From Kosmotogales bacterium (GTDB taxonomy: Bacteria > Thermotogota > Thermotogae > Petrotogales > Kosmotogaceae): 39,237 bases of DNA. The position numbers and the translations under genes were made by a program. Position 1 is the first letter of the stretch. Each line of letters starts with the position of its first letter. Location: NCBI GenBank assembly GCA_030156385.1, contig JASGMR010000010.1:1-39237 (forward strand), in the 5' to 3' direction. Positions 1 through 8,631 of the stretch are shown piece by piece. A model generated the notes under the pieces. That model was not told where the DNA came from and made no database searches. It saw nothing but the letters and a program-made list of their open reading frames with translations.

Positions 1-981
1 AATATTGAAAAAATAATATATGATGACAATTTGTACTATAGAAACAGAATGGAATTTATCTCAATTTTTAGCGGAATGAAATTAAAGTTTGGTATGTATA
101 AAAAAGGCTCAAAGGATAAAGTACACATAGAGAACTGTGTTCTTTGTTCGGAGAAAATGATTTTATTAAAAGAAAAAATAGAAAAAAAAATCAACACTTC
201 ACATCTTAAGATAGAAGAAAAGAAAAAAATTACCCATCTGGTTATAAGAGAGAACAATTCGAATGAAAATATGATTATTATTATGCTGAGTAAGAAAAGT
301 CATGCTTTGATAAAATTTTTTGAATCGATAAAAAATGAATTTGAAAAGTGCTCATTTGTGATAGGTCTAAATAATTATAAAAAGTTAGTTTTGGCAGGTG
401 AAATTATGTATAGCAGTACGGATAAACCTTTTATTCAGGAAGTAGATAAGTATGAATATACGATTCATCCATTTTCTTTTTTCCAGAACAATAAATTTCT
501 TTTAAAAAATATGATATATGAAATATCTGAACTGATTGAAAATGGAAAGGAACTACTTGAGCTGTATTGTGGGAATGGTTTTTTTTCGATTCCCTTTTCT
601 AAGAAATTTGAAAAAATTATTTCTGTAGAAAACAGTCCGGGATCGATTGATTCTTTAAAGAATAATCTTGAATTAAACGATATAAATAATGTCTTTCCAA
701 TAGAATCAGATGTATTTGATTTTTTATCTGGAAATGAAAAAAAATATGAAAATATTTTTATTGACCCTCCTCGAATGGGATGTAAAAATCTTGTTGAAAA
801 TATCTCAAAAAAGGTTGAAAAAAACATATACTATCTGTCTTGCAATCCTTCGATGTTGGCAAAGGATTTAAATAGACTCATTGAAGAAGGATTTGAAATT
901 AAAAATATTATTATATTCGATTTGTTTCCAAATACTTATCATATAGAAAGTTTTGTGAAGCTATCCAGAGAATTATCCTAG
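1..981 (+). CDS. rlmD: TrmA/RlmD-family 23S rRNA (uracil-C5)-methyltransferase, 5' truncated
   Basis: The frame is open to the left edge of the window, so the N-terminus is cut off. About 326 codons remain, where the family usually has 430-460. Visible landmarks are YRNRMEF, typical of the RumA/TrmA central region, then ENCVLC, whose Cys matches the last of the four Fe-S cysteines. A Rossmann SAM fold follows with LELYCGNGFFSIPF (motif I), IDPPRMG (motif IV) and the nucleophile loop LSCNPSMLAKDL. The DPPR plus SCNP pair is the hallmark of 5-methyluridine methyltransferases that use a covalent Cys. RlmD (U1939) versus RlmCD or TrmA cannot be settled without the missing N-terminus, which should carry the TRAM domain and the other cysteines. 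No terminator is obvious downstream. Confidence 0.85.
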   Translation, partial: NIEKIIYDDNLYYRNRMEFISIFSGMKLKFGMYKKGSKDKVHIENCVLCSEKMILLKEKIEKKINTSHLKIEEKKKITHLVIRENNSNENMIIIMLSKKSHALIKFFESIKNEFEKCSFVIGLNNYKKLVLAGEIMYSSTDKPFIQEVDKYEYTIHPFSFFQNNKFLLKNMIYEISELIENGKELLELYCGNGFFSIPFSKKFEKIISVENSPGSIDSLKNNLELNDINNVFPIESDVFDFLSGNEKKYENIFIDPPRMGCKNLVENISKKVEKNIYYLSCNPSMLAKDLNRLIEEGFEIKNIIIFDLFPNTYHIESFVKLSRELS

Positions 982-1148
982 ATATTTCTCTTTTTTAAAA
1001 AACAAAAAAATCATTCAATCACATTTCTATCAAAAATTCCTCATTTTTAGCTCAAAAATGGAATATAGAATCTATTTGAGCACATAGTTGTGCACTCAGG
1101 AAGAGAGCAAGAAGCTTATTTTAGAAAATAAAGGAGGAATTAATCAAG

Positions 1149-1916
1149 ATGAAAAAGATTTTATTGGTGGTTTTGTTAGTGGCATTGGTAGGGATTTTTT
1201 CATTTTCAAGGGTACTGGATTCGGCAGCAAAAGAAGCATTAACAGGAAATGAATTTGTGCAGGTGAGTGAAGAAAAAGATTATTTGATTTTTGAACCCAC
1301 TGTGGATTCAAAAGATGTGGGACTAATTTTTTATCCTCAATCTAATGTGGAAAAAGAAGCATATTCGGTAGCGGGAATGGAATTTGCTGAAGAGGGATTT
1401 ACGGTTTTTGTCTTGGAATCCGGAGCAGGTTTTGAAGAATCGAATGCAATAATAGAAGGTAATTCTCAAATCGGAATATGGGTGATAGGTGGTCATGGTG
1501 AAGGCGGTAACATGGCAGCGGAATTTGTAGAATCGCATTCCGCTTTAGTTGAAGATGGTGTAGTGGAAGGCCTGTTACTTTGGGGATCCGATGCGGCGAC
1601 AGTCGATTTAACGGATTTTACAGCGGATAACGATCTTGAATTACAGGTACTGTCAATATATGGTTCTGAAGATACAATAACAACAGTGTCGGAAATTAGA
1701 AATTTAAGATCACTTTTACCTGATGATACTACAGCTTATGTGTATATAGCAGGAGGGAACAACTCGAATTATGCAAACTTCGGTTTGATTGATGGAGATA
1801 AAAATGTTTCAATCAGTGTTGAAGAACAACAGGAAATCGCTTTTAGATATACAAAAAATCTGTTGAATAAAATCAACGGTGGAGGTACATTCTCAATAAG
1901 CGTAGAGATTAAATAA
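1149..1916 (+). CDS. Exported alpha/beta-hydrolase-fold protein with a degenerate catalytic triad
   Basis: This 255-residue protein starts with a hydrophobic signal or anchor (MKKILLVVLLVALVGIFSFS), so it should act outside the cytoplasm. It is preceded by a strong AAAGGAGG site. The body matches the Abhydrolase_5-type fold. IFYPQSNVEKEAY resembles the usual YPGGxVdpxAY strand-helix, IGIWVIGGHGEGG is the nucleophile elbow, and LSIYGSEDTIT carries the acid (D175). GGNNSNYANFG is where GGNHAxFGxYG normally sits, and IDGDKNVSISVEEQQ is a typical tail. At the elbow the Ser is replaced by Gly117 (GHGEG in place of GHSxG). The catalytic His is replaced by Asn205. It is therefore probably not a hydrolase and may bind a ligand or partner. 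It stands alone between rlmD and its own terminator. Confidence 0.8.
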   Translation: MKKILLVVLLVALVGIFSFSRVLDSAAKEALTGNEFVQVSEEKDYLIFEPTVDSKDVGLIFYPQSNVEKEAYSVAGMEFAEEGFTVFVLESGAGFEESNAIIEGNSQIGIWVIGGHGEGGNMAAEFVESHSALVEDGVVEGLLLWGSDAATVDLTDFTADNDLELQVLSIYGSEDTITTVSEIRNLRSLLPDDTTAYVYIAGGNNSNYANFGLIDGDKNVSISVEEQQEIAFRYTKNLLNKINGGGTFSISVEIK

Positions 1917-1923
1917 ATAGTTT

Positions 1924-1950
1924 GGGCTTGCCTTTGGCAAGTCCGTTTTT
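1924..1950 (+). terminator. Rho-independent terminator after the hydrolase-like gene
   Basis: GGGCTTGCC (1924-1932), a TTT loop and GGCAAGTCC (1936-1944) form a nine-pair stem with one G-T wobble, followed by GTTTTT. It separates the hydrolase-like gene from the two-component operon. Confidence 0.85.
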
Positions 1951-2062
1951 GTGATCACATATTCATCACAAATTATTTTTATAATCGTTTATGTAATTTA
2001 TAAAAACCATTGAAAGTTTAATGGATGGAAAAGGGGTTATAATGATAAAGAGGGATGTTGAT

Positions 2063-2740
2063 ATGAAAAATATATTAATAATAGAAGATAACAGAAATCT
2101 TTCTAATGCAATAAAGATTTATTTAAATGATCAGAATTATTCGGTTGTACAGTCTTTTGATGGAAATGACGGATTGGATAAAATTATGAAGAACAAATAT
2201 GATCTTGTTGTTTTAGATATAATGCTACCCGGCCTTGATGGATGGGATATCCTTGAAATGAATCGAAGTGCTAAAAAAACTCCAATATTGGTTTTAACAG
2301 CAAAAGGAGAAGAATACAACAGATTAAAGGGATATGAACTGGGAGCGGATGATTATATGCAGAAACCTTTCAGTTTAAAAGAATTGTCAGCTAAAATTGC
2401 TGCCATTATTAGAAGATATAAAGGCGAGGAATATAGAACAATAAAATTGAAAGATGGTTTTTCGATAAACAACAGTCAGAGAGAAATAGCAATAGATGGA
2501 ATAAAACTAGAATTAACTCCAAAAGAATATGATTTGCTTCTTTTTCTTTTGGAAAATGAAAAAAAGGTGTTCAACAGGGAAGCGTTGTTAATGAAAGTTT
2601 GGGGTAACTCGGAAATTCTTGATTATAGGACGGTAGATACACATATTAAACAGATTCGTGCGAAACTGGGTTCCAGAAGGGATAATGTTAAAACAATCTG
2701 GAAAATTGGATATAAATTTGAATTTAGTGATGAAGAATAA
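2063..2740 (+). CDS. OmpR/PhoB-family response regulator
   Basis: The ATG at 2063 is preferred over the in-frame ATG at 2021. It gives the usual 225 residues beginning MKNILIIEDN and has AGAGGG upstream. The receiver domain (about 1-115) has the acidic pocket E8/D9, phospho-acceptor D52 in VVLDIMLPGLDG, switch T79 and K101 in QKPF. The C-terminal winged helix (about 125-222) has the OmpR pattern LELTPKEYDLLLFLLEN and VDTHIKQIRAKL. The stop overlaps the start of the histidine kinase, so the pair is translationally coupled. The export genes follow on the same strand, so the natural inference is that this regulator controls that operon, though the sequence cannot prove it. Confidence 0.93.
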   Translation: MKNILIIEDNRNLSNAIKIYLNDQNYSVVQSFDGNDGLDKIMKNKYDLVVLDIMLPGLDGWDILEMNRSAKKTPILVLTAKGEEYNRLKGYELGADDYMQKPFSLKELSAKIAAIIRRYKGEEYRTIKLKDGFSINNSQREIAIDGIKLELTPKEYDLLLFLLENEKKVFNREALLMKVWGNSEILDYRTVDTHIKQIRAKLGSRRDNVKTIWKIGYKFEFSDEE

Positions 2741-4226
2741 AATATCTTTTAAACTTTGGATAATTAATACGATTTTGGTGTTGGGAATAATAATAATAAC
2801 ATTTATTTTTCAAGTTTTTATGCTTAAGGAAAATTACACCAGAGCGAAGATAAACGAAGCCAAAAATACCGCAGAAAATATAATAAATATTATTGAAGAA
2901 TCAGGATTTAATGATGATGCTTTTACTCAGATATCTGAGTTAACCTCTGTGAGTAAAGAAAGTGCGGCAATATTGAGCGAAAAGGGTGATTCATATTTCA
3001 GTTCTTTGTTTTTTAATGACAGATTCAACAGAAATTTTGAACAGGGCTTAGATACATCTAAATCGCCTATAGAATTCCCGGGAAATATCATATCTGATAA
3101 AATTCCACCAAATTTATATGATCAATTTTTCAATTTGGTTTTTGAAATAGCCAATAAAAATGAAGAATTTTTAATAAGAGGGGATAATTTACAAAGTTAT
3201 AAATTATCCTTTAACCTAAAAATAATAGTGTATGGCAAACCTTTTATTTTCAATGGGGAAAATTATTCAGTGATAATCACTTCTCCGCTGGATCCAATAA
3301 ATGAAGTGTCGGGATTGATAACAAAACAACTTATTTTTATCGCGGGAATTGCTTTGATAGCAGGATCGCTGTTGGCCTTGCTTTTATCGAAATCATTCAC
3401 AAAAAAAATAGTGACGATTAAAAATGTTTCATCTGAAATTGCCAGAGGAAATTTCAATGAAAAAGTGGTGTTTAAATCTAAAGATGAATTTCAGGAGCTG
3501 GCTAATTCAATAAATGAGATGTCTTACCAGCTGAGCAAATTAGAGGTTTTTAGAAGAGAATTTATATCAAATACATCCCACGATTTAAAAACCCCCTTGA
3601 GTAGTATTTCTGTATATGCGGAGTTAATAAGGGATATAAAATTGGAAAATGAAGAGAAATTGAAAGAATATTCGAATGTAATAATGGATGAGGTAAAAAG
3701 GTTAAACAGCAGGATATCGGAAATCTCCGAATTATCGGAGCTCGAGGCGGGATATTACAAATTGAAGTTAGAGAAAATTGAGTTGAAGGAATTTGTTTTA
3801 AACACTTTTAAGGAAATAAATATTTTATCCGAAAAAAAGAGAATAATATTTGAAAATAAAATTCCTGAGAACATATATATTTTTGCTGATAAAAAACAGC
3901 TTTACAAGGCGTTGATAAATATTTTTAGTAATTCTATAAAATACACAGATAAAAATGGAGTGATCAAAATATATGTGAACAAAAATGAAGAAAAGGTAAG
4001 AGTTTATATTCAGGATAATGGATGTGGTATTTGTGAAGAAGATTTGAAGTGCGTGTGGGATAGATTTTATAAAGTGAACAGAGCAAGGAATGAAGATGAT
4101 TACAGCAGTGGTTTGGGGATGTCAATAATAAAGAATATATTTATTATACACGGTTTTAAATATGGCATTGAAAGTAAAGAAAACGAAGGAACGACCATTT
4201 GGTTTGAATATTCAATAAAAAATTAA
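2730..4226 (+). CDS. Membrane sensor histidine kinase (HAMP, HisKA, HATPase_c)
   Basis: The chosen start is ATG 2730, eleven bases inside the regulator gene, giving 498 residues that begin directly with a membrane segment. Order: TM1 (about 5-30), an extracytoplasmic sensor domain of about 165 residues without a recognisable family, TM2 (about 200-221), HAMP (222-275), and a dimerisation/phosphoacceptor helix with SNTSHDLKTPLS (H284). The ATPase domain has N box INIFSNSIKYTD, G1 box DNGCGI, F box WDRFYK and G2 box GLGMSI. All catalytic motifs look intact. It is the cognate kinase of the overlapping OmpR-family regulator. A 5'-extended GTG start at 2658 would add residues in the regulator's coding region and looks unlikely. 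Confidence 0.93.
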   Translation: MKNKISFKLWIINTILVLGIIIITFIFQVFMLKENYTRAKINEAKNTAENIINIIEESGFNDDAFTQISELTSVSKESAAILSEKGDSYFSSLFFNDRFNRNFEQGLDTSKSPIEFPGNIISDKIPPNLYDQFFNLVFEIANKNEEFLIRGDNLQSYKLSFNLKIIVYGKPFIFNGENYSVIITSPLDPINEVSGLITKQLIFIAGIALIAGSLLALLLSKSFTKKIVTIKNVSSEIARGNFNEKVVFKSKDEFQELANSINEMSYQLSKLEVFRREFISNTSHDLKTPLSSISVYAELIRDIKLENEEKLKEYSNVIMDEVKRLNSRISEISELSELEAGYYKLKLEKIELKEFVLNTFKEINILSEKKRIIFENKIPENIYIFADKKQLYKALINIFSNSIKYTDKNGVIKIYVNKNEEKVRVYIQDNGCGICEEDLKCVWDRFYKVNRARNEDDYSSGLGMSIIKNIFIIHGFKYGIESKENEGTTIWFEYSIKN

Positions 4227-4257
4227 GCAAGATAGTTTAAAAATTTAGGAGGATAAT

Positions 4258-5259
4258 ATGAAAAAAATTATTTTTTCAATGTTTTTTGTAACAATTTTTA
4301 TTTCTGGGTTCTGCGTTACAGTGAATGATTTCTTTAGTGATTCCCTGAATGGAAATGCCGATTATGAGTTAGTTTTACTGAATAAAGAAAAATATCTTAT
4401 GGATTATGATAAGGCGATGATTGAAGTAACAACAAAAGAAGATGAATTGAATGCTGAAAATAGTTATTATTCAAGTATGGATTCAGAGAAAAGTGACATG
4501 ATCTCACTTTATCAGAGCTTCTTGAGTGATTTATTCAACCTTTTCACTGAAGGAATAAGCCTGAAAATTAATGAAATGAATTTGGCCGATGCTTCTGAAA
4601 CCTATCATAATAACATTTATTTGAACGAGAAAAAGATAGTTTCCGATTCAGATTTGAGGGAATCTGAATTGTCGTTAGAAGAAGAACAGATAAATTATAA
4701 TGCTTCTCTAAGGAACTATAATGATTATCTTGAAGAGTTTTCAAAGTTGACATCGATTTCTTTCGATGAAATTGTACTTAACGTATTTAAACCCGAGAGT
4801 TTTTTCGTTTCGGATGAGGAATATTTGAACAACGACTATTCTTTAAAATCTTCGAAATTAACTTTAGAAATATCAGAATATGTATTGGAAAACATGTCCA
4901 GCCTTTCATCGGAATATGATTTAAAAGATCAGGAAATTCAGGTTAAAGAGAATAAACTGAATTATGAGAATGCCTTGAAATCTTCGCAGGAAGCCAATGA
5001 AGATTACATAATAGATTTGAATGATAAATACAATACAATTTGTATAAACGATGGAAATTTGGAACTTTCAAAATACGAATTCGATGATATTAGTATCAGA
5101 TATGAAAAGGGATCAATTTCAGATATGGATTACAGGTCTTCCTATGCAAACATGTTGAATTCACAAAATAGTTATTATTCCTCTCTTTTAGATTATTACA
5201 ATACAGTTATTGAATATATTATTTCTGTTGGGGGAGATGTCAGTGATATTAATTTTTAG
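4258..5259 (+). CDS. Exported TolC-like coiled-coil protein, short form
   Basis: This 333-residue protein has a signal peptide (MKKIIFSMFFVTIFISGFC) and a good AGGAGG site. The rest is helical, Ser/Asn/Glu-rich and rich in heptad-like stretches, with the internal two-fold pattern of TolC-type outer-membrane factors. Segments such as VSDSDLRESELSLEEEQINY and KGSISDMDYRSSYANMLNS resemble the G-x-[IV]-s-x-x-[DE]-[YL] helix starts seen before the periplasmic tips. It is shorter than the usual 430-480 residues. It is followed by a second TolC-like gene and then MacA/MacB-like genes, which supports a role in the same export complex. The similarity is weak, so this call rests on both pattern and context. 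Confidence 0.6.
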   Translation: MKKIIFSMFFVTIFISGFCVTVNDFFSDSLNGNADYELVLLNKEKYLMDYDKAMIEVTTKEDELNAENSYYSSMDSEKSDMISLYQSFLSDLFNLFTEGISLKINEMNLADASETYHNNIYLNEKKIVSDSDLRESELSLEEEQINYNASLRNYNDYLEEFSKLTSISFDEIVLNVFKPESFFVSDEEYLNNDYSLKSSKLTLEISEYVLENMSSLSSEYDLKDQEIQVKENKLNYENALKSSQEANEDYIIDLNDKYNTICINDGNLELSKYEFDDISIRYEKGSISDMDYRSSYANMLNSQNSYYSSLLDYYNTVIEYIISVGGDVSDINF

Positions 5260-5314
5260 TGATTGGTAATTCATTGAAAAATACCAGTTGGAGAAAGCCG
5301 GAGGAAATTTTATT

Positions 5315-6616
5315 TTGAAAAACAATATATTATTAATTGTAATATTTGTCTTAGTAACGAGTGTTTTTGGATCGACGATGGAACAACTTTACATGCATAG
5401 GTTGAATAATAGCAGTGATTATACAAAAAGCTTAGAAAATTTCGACAAAGCTTTGAAGGATTATTCTGAAATCAGTCAATTTTTTATTCCGGATGTATCT
5501 TTTGGTTTGGATTATTCGACATCTTCTGCAAGTGAAACGAACAGTAAAAAATTTGATTTTGATATAAATTTTTTAGAAATATATGGGATCACATTGGGGA
5601 TAAACATCCCCTTTGTGATAAACCAAAAATCGGAAAATATGATTGAAATGGATAATGTGAATTTGAAGCTTTCATTGAACGATATTTTTAGTGATGAAAA
5701 ATCCAACAATCTGAATATTGAAGCGGTTTTTTTAGATTCGACTTTTAATTTAATCAAAGTTAAATTTGATATTTTCACAGAGCTTCTGAATGATATTTCA
5801 AGTTATCATTACTATTCGAAAAACAAGGAAATTGCAGAAAATAATTTGAATTTACTCCAGATAGAAATGGAATCGGAAAATAATGAAGAATCGATAAACG
5901 AAATAAAGAGTGAGATTTTAGAACAGAAAAAACAAATTTTGGAATATAATAAACAAATAATTTCTATCGGTTTTGATGATTATTATGAAAATTTATATAA
6001 TGAATTTCAAGTACTGATTAAAGAAATAGCGGAAAATGGTGAACCAAAAGTAGATTTGGATGAAAGGTTGGATATAAGAGCGCAGAAGTTGAGAGTAGAA
6101 GCAGAAGAATTGATAAACGAAACCTGGTACAAACCATATCTTCCGGAAATCAGCGTTAATTTTGGCATTAACGATTTTGAAGATTTGTCCTGGAATTTTG
6201 GATTTCAGTTTTTGTTTGATATTTTTAACAGAGAAGTCAGCTTAGAAGTGGAAGAAAGAAAGTCGAATTATGAAGCACTCAAGTTGAATGAATTGGTTAA
6301 TGGTAATGAAAATACTTATAAAGTAGATTTAATGGAACTTGAAACCTCTGAAATATCTGTAGAAATAGCTGAAATTTCTTTGAAGGAATATGAAGAAGAA
6401 ATGGAAAAAAGCAAGAAGCTTTTGGATTCAGGATTCATAAATGACATAGATTATGAAATAGCGGTAAACAATTATGAAAAAAGTTTACTGGACTATCAAA
6501 GAGAAATTGAGAACTTATATTTGGCTAAATTAAACCTTTATATCTATTCAAATACTATTTCAGAAGTGAATTTTTTTGATATAGAAACGACCACGAAGGA
6601 TGATGAAAATGAGTAA
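5315..6616 (+). CDS. TolC-family outer-membrane efflux protein
   Basis: The start is taken as TTG 5315, ten bases after GGAGG (5300-5304). The upstream in-frame TTG at 5288 would place that ribosome site inside the gene. The 433-residue product begins with a hydrophobic signal (LLIVIFVLVTSVFGS). FFIPDVSFGLDYSTSS and PYLPEISVNFGIND are beta-strand segments like those that start the two halves of TolC (xPxLsxsxxyt), each followed by long coiled-coil helices. LLDSGFINDIDYEIAVNNYE matches the TolC helix turn. The molecule therefore shows the classic duplicated barrel-helix arrangement. It probably forms the outer-membrane duct for the MacAB-like pump encoded downstream. Its last bases overlap the adaptor gene. 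Confidence 0.75.
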   Translation: MKNNILLIVIFVLVTSVFGSTMEQLYMHRLNNSSDYTKSLENFDKALKDYSEISQFFIPDVSFGLDYSTSSASETNSKKFDFDINFLEIYGITLGINIPFVINQKSENMIEMDNVNLKLSLNDIFSDEKSNNLNIEAVFLDSTFNLIKVKFDIFTELLNDISSYHYYSKNKEIAENNLNLLQIEMESENNEESINEIKSEILEQKKQILEYNKQIISIGFDDYYENLYNEFQVLIKEIAENGEPKVDLDERLDIRAQKLRVEAEELINETWYKPYLPEISVNFGINDFEDLSWNFGFQFLFDIFNREVSLEVEERKSNYEALKLNELVNGNENTYKVDLMELETSEISVEIAEISLKEYEEEMEKSKKLLDSGFINDIDYEIAVNNYEKSLLDYQREIENLYLAKLNLYIYSNTISEVNFFDIETTTKDDENE

Positions 6617-7916
6617 AAAAGGGAATAAAAGCAAAAAAAAGAAAAAAGTGATAATTATTTTATTAGTTATAATAACAATTTTCTTGAGTGCGCTCTTCTC
6701 ATATAAATTTTTTATTTCAGGAAATAAAAATGAATATAGTTATGAATCTTTAAAAGGCCAGGGACTTATTCCAGAGACGTTAACCGAAGCGAGGTTTGAA
6801 ACAATTAAAGAACAATATAGTGATGATCCGGAACAGTTATTGGATATATTAAAAAACATGTCCACAAATGGTTTGGATTCCTTCAACGGGAATCGAAGAG
6901 GGATGATAAACCCAATTTCTTCGATAGTTGATACTGGTGTGGATGAAGATTTCGAGAGTGTATATTTAGTTTATCCCATCAGTGAAAATGAAAGTGAGAC
7001 CGCAGAATATATAAGTATCACAGGAACTCTTGAAGTTGAAACCAGGGAAGTTATCTCCAAAATTTCCGCAGATATAGAAAAAGTGTTTGTGAAAGAAGGA
7101 GATTACGTGACAGAAGGATCAACGATAGCTGTTTTAGATGATACCGAATATCAAATTAATTACATAAATGCTCTGAATGATTATGAAAATTCCTGGAACT
7201 CAAGCGCGAGTGAAAGAAAGTTATTAGAGTTGAAATTATTGCAGGCAGAAAAAAATTTGGGATATGCAGTGATTAAATCACCAATTAATGGAATAATAAG
7301 CTCTGTTAATGTAAATGAAGGAGAAATGATATCAAATGAATCCGCTGCGGTTTCCATAGTTGATTATGAAAATGTATATGTTTCCGGAGTGATTGATGAA
7401 GTTGATATGAGTAAGATTTATGATGAAATGAAAGCGGTTATATCTTTTCCTAATTATGATGTTGAAATTACGGGCAGCATATATTTTATAAGTCCTGTGG
7501 CAGAATCGTCAAGTGGGGTCGTAGTTGTTCCTATAGAAATTGAACTGGACGAAAATCCCTATGAGAAGGGTATAATTTCGGGAGTTAGTTGTGATGTTAA
7601 TCTTATTGTTCAGGATTTTATTGATGGTTATATTGTTTCTTCAAATGCGGTTTATGAAGATGAGGAGGGAAGTTATGTTTTGAAACAGGCAGACGATTCA
7701 GAAACTCCGGAAAAAGTGTATGTCGAAGTCGGTGAAAGCACGGATGATAACGTTCAGATATTATCCGGAGTGGAATTTGGGGATGTTCTTATAATTCAAC
7801 CCGATATGGAAGAAATTTTAAGATTAAATGGTTTAGAAGAAAATTTTATCGGTAGTCCCGGAGAAGGGGAGCGGCCTCTACAAAACTTTTCTCCGCCGGT
7901 CGGCAGACCAGATTAA
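6609..7916 (+). CDS. macA: MacA-like periplasmic adaptor (HlyD/RND-MFP family)
   Basis: Of three clustered ATGs (6600, 6603, 6609), the last has AAGGA at the best distance. It gives MSKKGNKSKKKKK, a very basic cytoplasmic tail, then one membrane anchor (about 14-36). After a lineage-specific linker come the two lipoyl half-motifs (KVFVKEGDYVTEGSTIAVLD and IKSPINGIISSVNVNEGEMI) separated by a short helical hairpin. A beta-barrel and a membrane-proximal domain (YVEVGESTDDNVQILSGVEFGD) follow. This is the architecture of adaptors that join a MacB-type ABC transporter to a TolC duct. The short hairpin suits MacA-like rather than RND pumps. The gene overlaps the TolC gene and sits 13 bases before the ATPase. 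Confidence 0.88.
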   Translation: MSKKGNKSKKKKKVIIILLVIITIFLSALFSYKFFISGNKNEYSYESLKGQGLIPETLTEARFETIKEQYSDDPEQLLDILKNMSTNGLDSFNGNRRGMINPISSIVDTGVDEDFESVYLVYPISENESETAEYISITGTLEVETREVISKISADIEKVFVKEGDYVTEGSTIAVLDDTEYQINYINALNDYENSWNSSASERKLLELKLLQAEKNLGYAVIKSPINGIISSVNVNEGEMISNESAAVSIVDYENVYVSGVIDEVDMSKIYDEMKAVISFPNYDVEITGSIYFISPVAESSSGVVVVPIEIELDENPYEKGIISGVSCDVNLIVQDFIDGYIVSSNAVYEDEEGSYVLKQADDSETPEKVYVEVGESTDDNVQILSGVEFGDVLIIQPDMEEILRLNGLEENFIGSPGEGERPLQNFSPPVGRPD

Positions 7917-7929
7917 GCGGGAGAAAAAG

Positions 7930-8631
7930 ATGAGAATAGTAATGCATTTAGAGGAAATCTGGAAGACGTACGATATGGGTGAAGTGAAAGTCGATGCCCT
8001 TAAGGGTGTTACATTCTCCGTTGGTGAAGGAGAAATTGTAATTATTATCGGTCCTTCGGGAAGTGGGAAATCAACTCTTCTTCATATTCTTGGTTGTCTG
8101 GACAATTCTACCAAGGGAAGACTGGATATTGATGGAATTGATGTTTCAAAATATAAAAGTAAAAAATTATCTAAAATTCGAAATTCTAAAATCGGCTTCG
8201 TTTTTCAAAGATACAATCTGTTACCAAAATTATCTGCTTTTGAAAATGTTGAACTTCCAATGATATATTCTCATATGAATAGGTCGGAGAGGAGAAAAAA
8301 AGCTTTGGGTCTTCTTGAGCTGGTAGGATTGGGAGATAGAGTGAATCACAAACCTTCCCAATTATCCGGTGGGCAGCAGCAAAGAGTTGCAATCGCCCGG
8401 GCACTATCGAATGATCCCGCTTTTATTCTTGCGGATGAACCTACGGGGAACCTTGATACAAAGAGCGGAGAAGAAATTGAAAATCTTTTTTTAAAATTGA
8501 ATAAAATGGGAAAAACAATCGTTATCGTTACACACGACATGGAAATGATGCCCTTGGGATCAAAGGTAGTTCGTATAAGAGATGGGGAAATAGAATCAAC
8601 AGAGGTGAAAGAAATTGGAAGTAATAATTGA
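7930..8631 (+). CDS. MacB/LolD-type ABC transporter ATPase
   Basis: This 233-residue ATPase has every motif intact: Walker [10 protein letters not shown] (41-49), Q-loop VFQRYNLLP, signature [15 protein letters not shown], Walker [13 protein letters not shown] and H-loop VTHD. The sequence around the Q-loop and signature is that of the LolD/MacB/FtsE group, which works with FtsX-fold permeases and acts as a mechanotransmitter rather than a conventional channel. The start ATG has GGGAG upstream. The gene overlaps the permease by 17 bases. In Escherichia coli MacB, ATPase and permease are fused; here they are separate. Confidence 0.95.
   Translation: MRIVMHLEEIWKTYDMGEVKVDALKGVTFSVGEGEIVIIIGPSGSGKSTLLHILGCLDNSTKGRLDIDGIDVSKYKSKKLSKIRNSKIGFVFQRYNLLPKLSAFENVELPMIYSHMNRSERRKKALGLLELVGLGDRVNHKPSQLSGGQQQRVAIARALSNDPAFILADEPTGNLDTKSGEEIENLFLKLNKMGKTIVIVTHDMEMMPLGSKVVRIRDGEIESTEVKEIGSNN

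Noticed and set aside
1076-1099. GAGCACATAGTTGTGCACTC imperfect hairpin before the hydrolase-like gene
   Set aside because: Short, bulged stem without a T-tract. Not convincing as terminator or riboswitch.
1950-1968. TGTGATCACA palindrome and a GTGAT..ATCAC pair upstream of the response regulator, resembling a CRP site
   Set aside because: It lies directly after a terminator T-tract, no clear promoter is positioned for it, and no CRP-like protein is in view; ten bases can occur by chance.
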